Shown: positions 20,217 to 29,999, counted from the stretch's first letter. The stretch: 64,000 nucleotides of DNA from Symbiodinium natans (GCA_905221605.1 CAJNDS010002322.1:412081-476080), one strand, 5' to 3'. Notes: generated from the letters alone by a model not told the origin. Translations and numbers: made by a program.

Positions 20217-20300
20217 GGTCCCTTTTTGGGTACCCTGAACAATCGGGGCCGCCTGATACTAAGGACCCCAAACGGGGACCATATTTTGGAGAACTCAGAT
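20217..20300. mobile_element. Inverted-repeat element, family G
   Basis: Contains GGTCCCTTTTTGGGTACCCT and the inverted end CCCCAAACGGGGACCATATT. Followed by a TA/TG microsatellite at 20303-20352. Confidence 0.6.
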
Positions 20301-20553
20301 ATATCCATATATATATATATGCTCATATATATATATATATATGTGTGTGTGTACTTTTTGCATACATGGTGCCTTACCAGCATTATTGGTGAGTGTCTAA
20401 CTGGGTCTCCTTTCGGGGCTACGAGTCCTTTTAAGACAGACATGTACGTCGTACCATGTCATTACTCTTACTGTTTCCAAGCGAACCCTAAACCCTAAAC
20501 CCTAAACCCTAAACCCTAAACCCTAAACCCTAATAAATGGAGGTTTGGGTCAG

Positions 20554-20621
20554 CTTTCCGGAGTACGGCAGCCGCGTGGTCCTCTGGCAACAGTTCATGG
20601 AGGACGGCTGCGCTCTCCTAG
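20554..20621 (+). CDS. Exon candidate ending at a family A element
   Basis: Frame FPEYGSRVVLWQQFMEDGCA, then LL, from the acceptor GGGTCAG to CTCCTAG, where family A begins with GA. This is an example of a family A element starting exactly at a putative GA donor. C-rich array before. Confidence 0.48.
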
Positions 20622-20822
20622 GACCCGGAGTAGGCCCTTATTCCCTTTTTTTAGAGTTTAGGGTTTAGGGTTCAGGGTTTAGGGTTTAGGGGTTAGGGCT
20701 ACTAGGACCCGGAGTATGCCCATATTCCCTGTTTTTCGGGTTGGGTTCCCTTATAATCCCCGTAAGACCAAAAAGGGCACCCTTTCTGTTCCTAGGTTAC
20801 GTACTCCTGGGTCTAGTCTCTT
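20622..20822. mobile_element. Family A elements, one truncated and one complete
   Basis: GACCCGGAGTAGGCCCTTAT starts at 20622 and breaks into TTTAGGG repeats. A second start, GACCCGGAGTATGCCC, at 20705 runs to the inverted end TACTCCTGGGTC at about 20819, followed by TAG. The GGTTCCCTTATAATCCCC and AAAAGGGCACCC blocks match the other copies. Confidence 0.7.
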
Positions 20823-21040
20823 GTGGCATCTTGAACGCTGGGGTACACCGTATACAGCTTAACGCCCTGGCAAGAAGCTCTAAACCCTGCGTTTATGTTT
20901 ATATGTACACACATATATATATATATATGTGCATGCATATATGTGTGTAACATGTGCTATAGATATACATATGTATGTATGTATATATATATATATATAT
21001 ATATATGCATGTAGAAGCTTCGCCCTAACCCCAAAAAACT
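20823..21040. other. Spacer with AT microsatellite
   Basis: AT/ACATAC repeats at 20896-21006. No gene seen. Confidence 0.4.
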
Positions 21041-21049
21041 AGCAGCCAG

Positions 21050-21124
21050 GAGCACGGCGTCACAGTCGACACCAGCAAGCTGAACATCTCCACCTTAGCG
21101 AGAGCCGTGAGCTTGTTGAGATGG
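21050..21124 (+). CDS. Exon candidate, unknown protein
   Basis: Frame EHGVTVDTSKLNISTLARAV, then SLL, from the acceptor CAGCCAG to a GT donor (GAGATG|GTTTGG) at the edge of TTTAGGG-like sequence. Composition is convincingly protein-like. No family assigned. Confidence 0.45.
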
Positions 21125-21139
21125 TTTGGAGGGTTTAGG

Positions 21140-21585
21140 GTTTGGAGAGTTTAGGTTTTGGGGTTTAAGGTTTAGGGTTGCGGTGCATCATAGGGTTTGT
21201 AGGCTGTTTTTTTTTTTGGGGGGGGGAGAAAGCTATGCGTTTTATTTTTTTTGTCGGGTTTTGACGGCTTATATTGGATGATTTAAGGCTTTGGGCCAGA
21301 AGGCTCAGGGAATGGAATGGCTGGGGTCTGGGTTCGTATTTAGTTATAGGGCCTTGCGGCTTTAAGGTTTATGGCCTCCGCTTTTTTGGGCTGCAGGGGG
21401 GGTAAAGGGCTTTGGGTCTCGGAAGCAAGGGTTTTACGGTCTGGGGCTCAGAAGGTTCAGGTTTGAGCCCCATAGCTTCTCGGGCGTTTTAGGGTTTAGG
21501 GTTTTAGGGTTTAGGGTTTAGGGTTTAGGATTTTAGGGTTTTCGGGTTTAGGGTTTAGGGTTTAGGGTTTAGGGTTTAGGGTGAC
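21140..21585. other. Intron-like G/T-rich spacer
   Basis: Degenerate TTTAGGG sequence, a T run then G run at 21208-21227, and a clean array at 21487-21582. No coding call. Confidence 0.4.
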
Positions 21586-21607
21586 CTCAAGTGGGTTTAT
21601 GGTCCAG

Positions 21608-21654
21608 ATGTCCATGGACCACCTCGAGGAGTCTGCGGGTTTGGGAGAGCCGCG
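21608..21654 (+). CDS. Exon candidate, unknown protein
   Basis: Frame MSMDHLEESAGLGEP, then R, from the acceptor GGTCCAG to the GT donor CCGCG|GTGTTC. TTTAGGG array before. If the exon continued it would meet TAG at 21662. Confidence 0.38.
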
Positions 21655-22115
21655 GTGTTCCTAGGTAGGAGAAGGGGGACCCTTAAAAGGGAACCCCTTC
21701 TTAACCCTCTTCTGGCTCTCTTAAACAGGGACCTTATTCAGAGGGTTTATATCATCAAGGGTCCTCCTAATCCTATCCCCTAGTTATGGTACGGGCAGTT
21801 CTTGAGTATGTGTTGGACGAATCCTGGGGAAAGGATGCAAGGAAGTGTAATATAGGCATCGGAACAGATACCTGTAGTTGTCCCTTATGGTTCCTTCATG
21901 GTAGCACGAAACTAAGCCCCCAAAATCCCTATTCTAATTTTTAAGGCCGGTATGGTATAGATCCTAAACCCTAAACCCTAAACCCTAAACCCTAAGCCCT
22001 AAGCCCTAAGCCCTAAGCCCTAAGCCCCAAACCCTAAACCCTAAACCCTAAACCCTAAACCCTAAACCCTAAACCCTAAACCCTAAACCCTAAACCCTCC
22101 TCCTCCTCCTGGCAG

Positions 22116-22156
22116 CATCCATTTGACGCTGCAAGACCATACTTGGGTGTTCACGG
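22116..22156 (+). CDS. Exon candidate, unknown protein
   Basis: Frame IHLTLQDHTWVFT from the acceptor CTGGCAG to the GT donor ACGG|GTACG. CCCTAAA array before, TTTAGGG-like array after. Confidence 0.38.
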
Positions 22157-22259
22157 GTACGTAGTCATAAAAGTAGGTTTAGGGTTTAGTGTTTAGGGTT
22201 TAGGCTTTAGGCTTTAGGCTTTAGGCTTTAGGCTTTGGGTTCAGGGTTTGGGGTTCTAG

Positions 22260-22371
22260 GACCGGGACCGGGAGTAGGCCGTTTTTTTTTTTTTTAGGGT
22301 TGGGGTTCCCTTAAAATCCCCTTAAAACCAATAGGGGCACCCTTTTATTCCTAGGTTACTCCCGGGTTGAG
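22260..22371. mobile_element. Family A element
   Basis: Starts GACCGGGACCGGGAGTAGG after TTCTAG and ends near GGTTACTCCCGGGTT, with the internal GGTTCCCTTAAAATCCCC and GGGGCACCC blocks. Confidence 0.65.
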
Positions 22372-22614
22372 GTTTAGGGTTCGCCTAAAGCCCAAAAACA
22401 CAGAGCTTTGAAGCCCCACCCCTAAACGCACCAAAGCCTCCGAAACCACGGGTCAGTGAGGGCCGGGCCTTGAACCCTAAACCCTAAATCCTAAACCCTA
22501 AACCCTAATCCCTAAACCCTAAACCCCAAACCCTAGACCCTAAACCGAAACCACAGGTCAGTGAGGGCTACCCTGCAGGCTCCATCAAGCAGACGGCGGG
22601 CCCTGCAGGGTTCA

Positions 22615-23019
22615 GGGGACGAGGGGTTTAGGGTTTAGGGCTAGGGTTTAGGGTTTCGGGTTTAGGGTTTTAGGCATTGTAGGGTTTAAGAATTTGGGTT
22701 TAGGGTTTAGTGTTTTGGGATCAGGGGTCTTAGGGATTGCACGGTTTAGGGTTTAGAGATTGTAGGGTTTAGGGCTTCGGGTTTGGGGATTGTAGGGTTT
22801 AGGGTTTAGGGCTTAGGGTTGTAGGGTTTATGGTTTAAGGATTAGAGTTTGGGGATTGTCGGGTTTAGGGCATACGGTTAGAGGTTTGGCGTTCAGGGTT
22901 AGGGCCTCAGGGCTTTTATTCAGGATTACAGGGTTGAGGGTCTTAGGGATTGAGGGTTTAGGGTCGCAGGGTTCGTAGGGTTACTGTGGAGTGTAGGCTT
23001 TAGGTACATAGGGACCAAC

Positions 23020-23020
<1 letters not shown>
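22615..23020. repeat. Degenerate TTTAGGG field
   Basis: GTAGGGTTTAGGG-type units with many substitutions and interspersed ATTGTAGGG phrases. No coding frame seen. Confidence 0.7.

Positions 23021-23071
<51 letters not shown>
23021..23071. repeat. Uninterrupted run of about 51 C
   Basis: The longest homopolymer in the window. On the - strand it is a G51 tract. Confidence 0.95.
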
Positions 23072-23177
23072 ACAGAAAACCCAAAACGGATAGGACTCCA
23101 ACACCCAAAAGGTGGGATGCTCAGCTTCTAAACCCTGCCCTACACCCGACCTCAAAATCGTCACTTCTCGAAAAGGT

Positions 23178-23262
23178 TGTCCCTTTTTGGGTCCTCATTA
23201 TCAGGCGACCCTTCTGATCTAGGGTTCCCACCAAGGGGCCATAATTTAGAGAACTCAAACTG
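23178..23262. mobile_element. Inverted-repeat element, family G
   Basis: Contains GTCCCTTTTTGGGTCCTC and the opposing end CCAAGGGGCCATAATTTAGA. More diverged than the copy at 17357. Confidence 0.5.
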
Positions 23263-23509
23263 TTGCTTATGTAGACCCTGTAAACCTAAGCTTGAGTGTT
23301 TGGGCTTAGATTAACCGACATCGTTCTCTGAAGTCTTGGTGTAAGGTTAGGGTTTGGATAGGGTTTAACGTTTAGGGGGGGATTAGGGGGTTTGGGGGTC
23401 GTTAGGGGGGGCTTAGGGGGGGGTTAGGCCCGAAGCCCTGGACCCTAAGCCCTAAACCCTTTCCCCTTTCCCCTAAACCCTAAACCCAAAACCCTGAGGG
23501 TTTAGGGCT

Positions 23510-23715
23510 AGGCGGGGCCATAACAGACCCACGCGTTTTCGGAAGTTTAGCTCTGTTGCCCTCAGAATCCCCTGCAAATACCGATGTTTCCTGGGTTTCG
23601 CCCATCACCTCATCCCCGCAATTTTCATCCAAAATTATCCAACAATTTTTTGGGCATCCGTAGACTGCACTGGCGTTTGTGGGTTTTTTTGCACTACTTC
23701 GCACTTTTGACGTGT
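23510..23715. other. Unique stretch open in several frames on both strands
   Basis: About 200 bases without arrays. On + a frame runs to TGA at about 23710. On - a frame reads, in part, KPTNASAVYGCPKNCWIILD and looks more hydrophilic. I cannot choose the strand. Confidence 0.3.
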
Positions 23716-23798
23716 CCTAAACTAAGCCCTGTCTTGCTTGCATCCGCTTCTGCCCAGCCCTGGGTCAAAATAACACGTTTGCTTCACCATAGTTAGAA

Positions 23799-24000
23799 GA
23801 GAGCATCCATGGCCCAACCATGATGACGTCCATAGTCTAATCCGTTCTGGGAAGAGAGCATCCAGGGTCCAAGCATGATGACGTCCATGGTCTATTCTGC
23901 TCTGATGAGAAGAGAGCATCCATGGCCCAAGCATGATGACGTCCATATACGTCCATGGTTTACATCGTCTAATCCGTTCCGGAAAGGTTAAACCTTCTTC
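23799..24000. repeat. About 56-bp tandem repeat, three copies
   Basis: GAGAGCATCCATGGCCCAAG then CATGATGACGTCCATAGTCT recurs at about 23801, 23857 and 23912, with a short internal duplication of ACGTCCAT in the third copy. Confidence 0.85.
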
Positions 24001-24176
24001 TGGGCAGAAATGGCTGGAAGTTCTTGCTTTTAGGCGCACTGGGGAGCAGAAAGGCGTCATTTCTCAACACTAAAGGCGGTGACCTAAGTCCTGCATCTCA
24101 GGTTTGCTGGTGGGGCCACAGTTTTGCGCGGGTCTGTTGTGGACCCGCCAGGGTTTAGGGCGTCGGTTGTGCGCAG

Positions 24177-24233
24177 ATCGACCGGGTGCTGACCGCGCGG
24201 CGCGTGCAGCAGCTGAAGAACCGTCCGCTCAAG
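24177..24233 (+). CDS. Exon candidate, basic helix
   Basis: Frame IDRVLTARRVQQLKNRPLK, 19 whole codons, from the acceptor TGCGCAG to the GC donor CTCAAG|GCTTGC. Rich in Arg/Lys with a helical pattern. Phase 0 at both ends, so it would join the exon at 24956 in frame. Belongs with the + strand candidates up to 26668. Confidence 0.52.
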
Positions 24234-24955
24234 GCTTGCGGGCGCTTACCGAGTCCCTAAACCTACACGCACCCTGACCCAGGGTTGGCCCTTATTCCCT
24301 TTTTTAGGGGGTTTAGGGTTTGGGGTTTGGGGTTTTAGGGTTTAGGGCTATGGTCCTAATCCCGACACTCCTCACGAAGCAAAGCAAAGCTCGACACGAA
24401 GTCCTCTAAATATCGTGTCAAGATTTTATTCTTCCCTCCGGTGCACCCACCTGTAACTTGGAGCCTACAGTTCTTTGGGTTTTGGTTTTGGGGGGGTCAG
24501 TTCTTGAAGCCACATACAGATCCCCCTTAAAATGCCAATATGTGGCAGCCCTTAACCCTGATCTCCCACCCTGAACCCTACATGGAGTTCAGAGGCATCA
24601 GAAATGGGTTAGGGTTTAGGGTTTAGGGTTTAGGGTTTAGGGTTTAGGGTTTAGGGTTTAGGGTTTCTCCAAAAATGGGAGCCGAATCCTCGGCCCTCAA
24701 AGGCCCCAAACCGACAACTCACGCCGACAGCAAGACTTCTAGAAGCCTCTGCCCTTGCGAAACCTCCCGAAACCCTCAGCCCTAAGCCCTCAACCCCACC
24801 CCAAAATCACCCTAAACCCTAAATCCTAAACCCTGAACCCCAAGCCCTCAACCCTAAACCTCAAACCCTAAACCCTAAACCCTGAACCCTGAACCCTGAA
24901 CCCTGAACCCTGAACCCTAAACCCTAAACCCTAAACCCTACCTATCTTGCGGCAG

Positions 24956-25025
24956 GTCCAGGAGTTCATTGGGCCATTGTCGCGGACGTCCTTCTGCTGG
25001 ACCCAGTTCCCCCGAGACTCCACAT
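24956..25025 (+). CDS. Exon candidate, unknown protein
   Basis: Frame VQEFIGPLSRTSFCWTQFPR, then DST, from the acceptor TTGCGGCAG to a GT donor (ACAT|GTAGAT). A long C-rich array ends just before it and a TTTAGGG array starts just after. The next exon at 25321 does not join in frame from this donor, so an exon may be missing between them. Confidence 0.48.
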
Positions 25026-25320
25026 GTAGATTTAGGGTTTAGGGTTTAGGGTAAAGGGTAAAGGGCTCCCCAAAACCCAAACCCGAAACCCCAGCCCTAA
25101 ACTTTTGTTTCTTACACATGTAATACGGCTTACCAAGCCGTAAGTGCTTGAACCCTAGGCCATGTCCCAATTGCAAGCAGACATGATTCCTTCCTTGATT
25201 TGTGAGGGGGTTGTAGGGTTTGCCCTAGTTGAGCCGAACGTGTCCTAAACCCCGGACTCTTACCCTAAACCCTAAACCCTGAACCCCAAACCCTAAACCC
25301 TAAACCTTGAGTCTTTGCAG

Positions 25321-25367
25321 GAAGGAGGAGCTGGATCAATTCCGCGAGTTCGACCACCTCGTTACCG
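25321..25367 (+). CDS. Exon candidate, acidic helix
   Basis: Frame KEELDQFREFDHLVT from the strong acceptor GTCTTTGCAG to the GT donor ACCG|GTGAG, the best-looking canonical splice pair in this stretch. CCCTAAA before, TTTAGGG after. Helical, charged segment. Confidence 0.5.
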
Positions 25368-25557
25368 GTGAGAAGGCCCCAATTATGGGACGTCCGACGT
25401 TAGGGTTTAGGGTTTAGGGTTTAGGGTTTAGGGTTTAGGGTTTAGGGTTTAGGGTTTAGGGTTTAGGGTTTAGGGTTTAGGGTGGCTTCAGGCCCAAATC
25501 AAGCTTACACAGAGGTGATTGTTGGATACAGTATAGTAGTAAGGCTGGGTGAAGTTG

Positions 25558-25579
25558 GGGGGGGGGGGGGGGGGGGGGG
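25558..25579. repeat. G run
   Basis: About 22 consecutive G. Confidence 0.9.
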
Positions 25580-25990
25580 AGCGCATAGTATAGAACCCGA
25601 CAAAATCAGCTGGAACTCAGGCAGTATGAAGGCATTGTGAGTACTTCCCTAAACCCTAAACCCTAAACCCTAAACCTTAAACCCTAAACCCTAAACCCTA
25701 AACCCTAAACCCTAAACCCTAAACCCTAAACCCTAAACCCCTCCCAACTCCTCAAGCCACTCCGTGCAAGGCCAGAGAAGAGGCGAAGAACGCCCCGCCC
25801 GAGGCCGCTCGTGTTGAAAAATTCCGCACGGACTCCTGAGCCCAGTTTAGGGTTTAGGGTTTAGGGTTTAGGGTTTAGGGTTCCAGCATCCAGCGTCTAG
25901 ACCCCTACTTCCGGACAAGGGGCGCGCGCATTCTTCCCCAAGCACCGCCCTCAGCCCTCAACCCCAAATCCCCAAAGCCCACCTACACAG

Positions 25991-26231
25991 TGCTGGGATC
26001 GGATCCCCTTCTAGGAGCCGAAGGAGGCCCTTATTCCCTTTTTTAGGGTTTAGGGTTTAGGGTTTAGGGTTCGGGTTCTCTTAGAAGCCCCTTCTAACCA
26101 AAAAGGGTACCCTTCTTATTCTTATAGGTTACTTTTGGGTATAGCCTTTTCAGGTCCCCACGACAACACCCAGGCCAACAACTTCTGCCAACCTCCCTCC
26201 CGCACAAAGCAGAACGCAGCCCACTACCCAG
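25991..26231 (+). CDS. Two exons joined in phase across a family A intron
   Basis: A short exon 25991-26014 (LGSDPLL plus one base) ends in CTTCTAG. The intron 26015-26144 is a family A element opening with GA and closing with TATAG. The second exon, 26145-26231, continues in phase as AFSGPHDNTQANNFCQPPSR, then TKQNAAHYP, to the GT donor CCCAG|GTGCCC. The join supports family A working as a GA-AG intron. Protein not recognised. Gln/Asn/Pro-rich, probably flexible. Confidence 0.5.
26015..26144. mobile_element. Family A element acting as a putative intron
   Basis: Starts GAGCCGAAGGAGGCCCTTAT, contains a TTTAGGG array and the AAAAAGGGTACCC block, and ends GGTTACTTTTGGGTATAG. The flanking open frames join without a shift. 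Confidence 0.65.
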
Positions 26232-26400
26232 GTGCCCTTTCAGAGGGGCTAAGTGTACCTTACTTGGTGGTACTTCGGGGTATCTTGAAGGATACTTCGG
26301 GGCCTGGGTGGGGTTTCCGGGATTTAGGGCGTTCCTCTTTTTCTCAGGACGGAGATTCCGTATAAACGTCCTGTAGGCCCTGGGCCCTAGAACCTTGCAG

Positions 26401-26446
26401 GGCGGAGGGCCCGTTCCTCGGCCCGTTGACTCGGATGCCCAGTCAG
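26401..26446 (+). CDS. Exon candidate, unknown protein
   Basis: Frame AEGPFLGPLTRMPSQ from the acceptor AACCTTGCAG to the GT donor AGTCAG|GTTGG. TTTAGGG-like sequence follows. Its phase does not match the exon ending at 26231, so another exon would be needed. Confidence 0.35.
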
Positions 26447-26602
26447 GTTGGAACAGCTCGGGTTTAGGGTTTTGGGTCGAGGGTCTAGGGTCTAGGGTCT
26501 GGGTTCTAGGGTCTAGGGTTTAGGGTTTAGGGCTAAGGGTTTAGTAGGGTTTAGGGTTTTTGGGTCTAGGGTTTAGGGCCCCCTGCACCTCCCAAACCCA
26601 AG

Positions 26603-26668
26603 CCAGAGCCTTGCCAGTGCCAGGCCTCCAATCCGAAGAAGGGCGGCAAGAAGGGGAAGGGCAAGTAG
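26603..26668 (+). CDS. Terminal exon candidate with Lys/Gly tail
   Basis: Frame PEPCQCQASNPKKGGKKGKG, then K and stop TAG at 26666-26668. The left edge is uncertain (several AG sites within 26590-26617). The basic KKGGKKGKGK tail could bind nucleic acid, but that is inference from composition only. It is the likely 3' end of a gene carried by the candidates from 24177 on. Confidence 0.48.
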   Translation, partial: PEPCQCQASNPKKGGKKGKGK

Positions 26669-26819
26669 TGGGCAAGGCTCGCGCGCGGGGTTTAGGGTTT
26701 AGGGTTTAGGGTTTAGGGTTTAGGGTTTAGGGTTTAGGGTTTAGGGTTTAGGGTTTAGGGTTTAGGGTTTAGGGTTTAGGGTTTAGGGTTTAGGGTTTAG
26801 GGTTTAGGGTTGAACTTCG

Positions 26820-27240
26820 GTGGTAGGGTTGGGGGGTTACGCCCCTGATAAGCCCGGCACACACAAGATCCTCAGGTTCGAGTCCTGGACATCACCCGGA
26901 AGCAGCGAATCGGCAAAACACCCCCTCAACCCTAAAACCCCTCAGCCCGGCTGCCTAAACCCCTGAACCCCCTAAACCCCGAAACCCTAAATCCCTAAAC
27001 CTTATACTTGTGCACCTTGAACCCTAAACCCCTCAATCGCTAAACCTCTAAATCAAGGGCTTCAGACTCCTACCCCTAAGGTTGTACCGTACCCCTAAAG
27101 GCTTCCCTGAATGTACTCCTAATATGGCCCTTCTACTACCTTAAAGGGGTCCTCAAAACCCGGGGGTGCAATCGTAAGTTTTAGGGATGATTAAGCCCAG
27201 TTAAGGGGTTTTTAAGGGGGGACCTAGGGGGGTAGTAACC
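26820..27240. other. Spacer, no gene assigned
   Basis: Contains a tRNA-like phrase near 26836-26905 that does not fold properly (see rejected), then degenerate arrays. No exon candidate. Confidence 0.4.
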
Positions 27241-27344
27241 CAAGACCCTAAACCCTAAACCCTAAACCCTAAACCCTAAACCCCAGATTAAGGGTCCAAG
27301 GTACAACCCCTAGACTAAACCCTTTAGACCTTCGAACTTGGGAG

Positions 27345-27422
27345 CCGCCATGAAGCTCTACATCGACTGTATCGATAGCGTCCTCCGAACCGAGTCGCCA
27401 GCACCCTTGCGCCGGCTGCAGT
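27345..27422 (+). CDS. First of three exons joined in phase
   Basis: From the acceptor-like TTGGGAG, or as a start exon with ATG at 27350 in a favourable GCCGCCATGA context. Frame MKLYIDCIDSVLRTESPAPL, then RRLQ plus one base. The GT donor at 27423 opens a purely telomere-like intron. Joining to 27499 and 27682 keeps one frame for about 80 codons. No family recognised. Confidence 0.55.
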
Positions 27423-27498
27423 GTCTAGGGTTTAGGGTTTAGGGTTTAGGGTTTAGGGTTTAGGGTTTAGGGTTTAGGGTTTAGGGTTTAGGGTTTAG
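27423..27498 (+). repeat. Putative 76-base intron made of TTTAGGG units
   Basis: Starts GTCTAGGG, continues as about nine perfect TTTAGGG units and ends TTTAG. As an intron it is GT-AG with both splice sites supplied by repeat units, and removing it joins two open frames in phase. Confidence 0.55.
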
Positions 27499-27584
27499 GG
27501 CTTACCGGGGATGAAGGCATGGAGCTGACGACGTCTCTTTGCAACGAACACTCCAGCAGCTTTCGAGAGAGTGAGACCGTGCAG
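27499..27584 (+). CDS. Second of three exons joined in phase
   Basis: Begins directly after the last TTTAG unit. The frame (completing a Trp codon) reads LTGDEGMELTTSLCNEHSSS, then FRESETVQ, to the GT donor GTGCAG|GTGCGC. The next intron, 27585-27681, is also mostly TTTAGGG. Confidence 0.55.
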
Positions 27585-27681
27585 GTGCGCTTGCTTACGG
27601 TTTAGGGTTTAGGGTTTAGGGTTTAGGGTTTAGGGTTTAGGGTTTAGGGTTTCTACTTCTTTTCGATGTGGAGGAAGCCAG

Positions 27682-27772
27682 ATCATGGTCGACGAAGAAG
27701 AAGCACAACTGTACCGTGCCTGGGAGTACATGGAAAATCCTCTGGCCGAGCACAGCGATGACTTGGAGAACG
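27682..27772 (+). CDS. Third of three exons joined in phase
   Basis: From the acceptor GAAGCCAG. Frame IMVDEEEAQLYRAWEYMENP, then LAEHSDDLEN plus one base, to the GT donor AACG|GTTTGC. Acidic and helical. With 27345 and 27499 it gives a soluble protein fragment of unknown family. No domain name is justified. Confidence 0.55.
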
Positions 27773-27994
27773 GTTTGCACACCGGAAGTCTCTGTTGTCG
27801 ACGTCATCAACTACCCGCCGACCGCTCTCCCTGAACCCTAAACCCTAAATCTTAAACGGGCTTCAGGGGTTAGGGAGGAGAAGTTTTGAAGGGACCCCTT
27901 GGGGCATTCGGGAACCTATGCGGGTCCCTGGCTATAGGGTAATTTGGGGTTTACGGGGGGTGGCGGACACCAAGTTTTCAGAGTAGTCCTACAG

Positions 27995-28033
27995 GACCTT
28001 GAGTTCAAACTTACACGCTTCGGGTGCCGAGAG
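27995..28033 (+). CDS. Weak exon candidate
   Basis: Frame DLEFKLTRFGCRE from the acceptor CTACAG to the GT donor GAG|GTATAC. It does not join in phase to the exon ending at 27772. Confidence 0.28.
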
Positions 28034-28519
28034 GTATACGGCATATATAAGTATAGTGCGCTTCAAGGTAGTGCTGGTTTTGCCCCGAGGATCCTGAATG
28101 CGATATAAGGCCTGCGATGCCGGCGGTTGAGGAATTTTGAGCTTAGGGACCCTAAACCCTCAACCCTCAACCCTAAACCCTAAACCCTAAACCCTAAACC
28201 CTAAACCCTAAACCCCATACCCTGAGGCGTTGAACCTTTTGGGGAGGCTTGGAGAGCCCTCTGATAGGTTGCTGGCAGGCTTCGCTTGAGGGATCATAGG
28301 TGCCTACGCCCCTCCAATTTTTCCACCAAGAGTCGTTAGGGTTTAGGGTTTAGGGTTTAGGGTTTAGGGTTTAGGGTTTAGGGTTTAGGGTTTAGGGTTT
28401 AGGGTTTAGGATCTAGGGTTTTGGGTTTAGGGTTTAGGGCTCAGGTTTCTGCAGCAACCCTAGCCCATAAACCCTAAACCCTGAGCCCGAAGAAGCCCTA
28501 ATTGCTCTTTGCTGTGAAG

Positions 28520-28652
28520 TCCTTGACCAGGCCCCGTGATGAAATTCGACTCCATCTGCATGTCGTTCGTTATGGCATACCGGGGTGGCTGAAGGTTGGC
28601 GCTTTAGGAGCTTTATCGGCTTATTGCAAGAATGAGAATACTGAGAACCCAG
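28520..28652 (+). CDS. Exon candidate of 44 codons ending at a family A element
   Basis: From the acceptor TTGCTGTGAAG. Frame SLTRPRDEIRLHLHVVRYGI, then PGWLKVGALGALSAYCKNEN and TENP, ending at AACCCAG, where family A opens with GA. After the element the next AG (28766-28767) would give a stop almost at once, so the protein may end there. C-rich sequence precedes it. One of the longer open exons. No family named. Confidence 0.48.
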
Positions 28653-28757
28653 GATCCAGAGTAGGCCCTTATTCCCCTTTTTAGGGCTTAGGCTCCTTTC
28701 GGAGCCCCTTTAAGCCAAAAAGGGCAGAAGTTTTCTTCCTAGATCACTCTTGGGTCG
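28653..28757. mobile_element. Family A element
   Basis: GATCCAGAGTAGGCCCTTAT to TCACTCTTGGGTC, with inverted ends and the AAAAAGGGCA block. No clear target duplication. Confidence 0.65.
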
Positions 28758-29160
28758 AAAAAATAAGAAGAATGATAAGACCACTAAGACAAGCAAGCCG
28801 TTGAGGGTGAATACAAAGATCCTGACACGTCCCCTGAAAACGAGGTTGGAAATTCCTTGAGAGGTCCTGACACTGCACTGGCGCCCTGATCGAGAATGAT
28901 GATCGACAATAAAGCGCCATAGTTTTCGTTACTAGTGTTGATTCCGTCAATCTGTTGTTTCTCAGTATTTTTGGGTTCCTGGCCCTTATGTTTTAATTTG
29001 CCATGCTATTCTGTGCACTGCCCTTCGAGACCCTAAACCCCTCAAGGGCGTACGAATCAGCGCCCTGCTGCCCCCTCGGTGCCCATGTCTCACTGAGTCT
29101 GAGCGCACCTCTGCAGATCGTAGTAGGCGTCAGGATGCGAAGCACACGAATTTAATCTAG

Positions 29161-29251
29161 GACCCAGACTAGGCCCCAACTCCCGTTTATATGCCCCTTT
29201 AAGCCAAAAAAAGGGTACCCTTTTTATTCCCTTGGGTCCTCCTCGGTCTAG
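29161..29251. mobile_element. Family A element
   Basis: GACCCAGACTAGGCCCCAAC to GGGTCCTCCTCGGTCTAG. The flanking 5-mer TCTAG is repeated at both ends. GA...AG layout. Confidence 0.6.
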
Positions 29252-29870
29252 TTATGGTTTGAGGCTCCTAGAGCTGATGTTTGGATAGGTCCAGGAGAGC
29301 GTCCGAGTTTCAGCCTCCAAGCTGCAACCCTAAAGTTCCCCCCCCCCCCTCCCTAAGCTCCCTTCTTAGGGTTTAGGGTTTAGGGTCTAGGGTTTAGGGT
29401 TTAGGGTTTAGGGTTTAGGGTTTAGGATTTTCTCAACAAGGCTTGCCTCCACTGTGCGATATGGAGGGCTTGGGGTTTGGGGTTTCGTGTCATGTCCGGA
29501 GGTCTTCGACACGGCATGCTTCGCGTGAAGCTTGCTAAACCCTAAACGCCAAACGCTGAGACCCTACTTTTCTGGGTGGTAGGTAACCTTGGGTTTGGGA
29601 GCTTAGGGTTTGACACCGGAGTTTAGGGTGTGGGGTTTGGGGTTGAGGGTTTAGGGTTCAGGGTTTAGGGTTTAGAGTTTAGGGTTCAGGGCATACCTTG
29701 CTAGTCGCTGGGGGGCTCAGTCTAGGCGAAGCCATTGGTAGATTTCCACCTGTTAAAAGCCCCTAAACCTGGAATGCTAAATCCACACGGCCTAGATGCT
29801 TCCCCTAAACCCTATAACTTAAACCCTAAACCCTAAACCCTAAACCCTAAACCCTAAACCCTAGGGTTTG
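29252..29870. other. Array-rich spacer
   Basis: TTTAGGG arrays at 29369-29427 and 29645-29690, C-rich array at 29810-29860, with short unique pieces. No exon I would defend. Confidence 0.4.
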
Positions 29871-29876
29871 TGACGG

Positions 29877-29958
29877 ATGATATCGGGCGAAAAGCTGGTG
29901 CCGCAGCACGTCTCTGACAAAGTCGAGACATTCATTGGCCTTGTGCCCACCGTACTAG
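29877..29958 (+). CDS. Possible start exon
   Basis: ATG at 29877 opens MISGEKLVPQHVSDKVETFI, then GLVPTVL, to a possible GA donor (TACTAG|GAGCC). A TGA lies in frame just upstream and no AG lies between, which favours a start codon. C-rich array before, TTTAGGG after. Confidence 0.42.
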
Positions 29959-29999
29959 GAGCCTCATTAAGATTAGGGTTAGGGGTTAGGGTTTAGGGT

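Noticed and set aside
22579-22609. Ten-codon exon candidate between GCAG and GCAGG
   Set aside because: Too short, with three open frames and no distinctive composition.
26836-26905. tRNA-like sequence with CCCCTGATAAG and GGTTCGAGTCC
   Set aside because: The B-box-like GGTTCGAGTCC and a T-stem are present, and the ends can pair in part. The anticodon stem does not pair, the A-box is absent and the spacing is about ten bases too long. At best it is a decayed tRNA.
28768-28860. Lysine-rich open frame ending at TGA after the family A element
   Set aside because: It does not join in phase to the exon at 28520-28652 and has only a weak acceptor.
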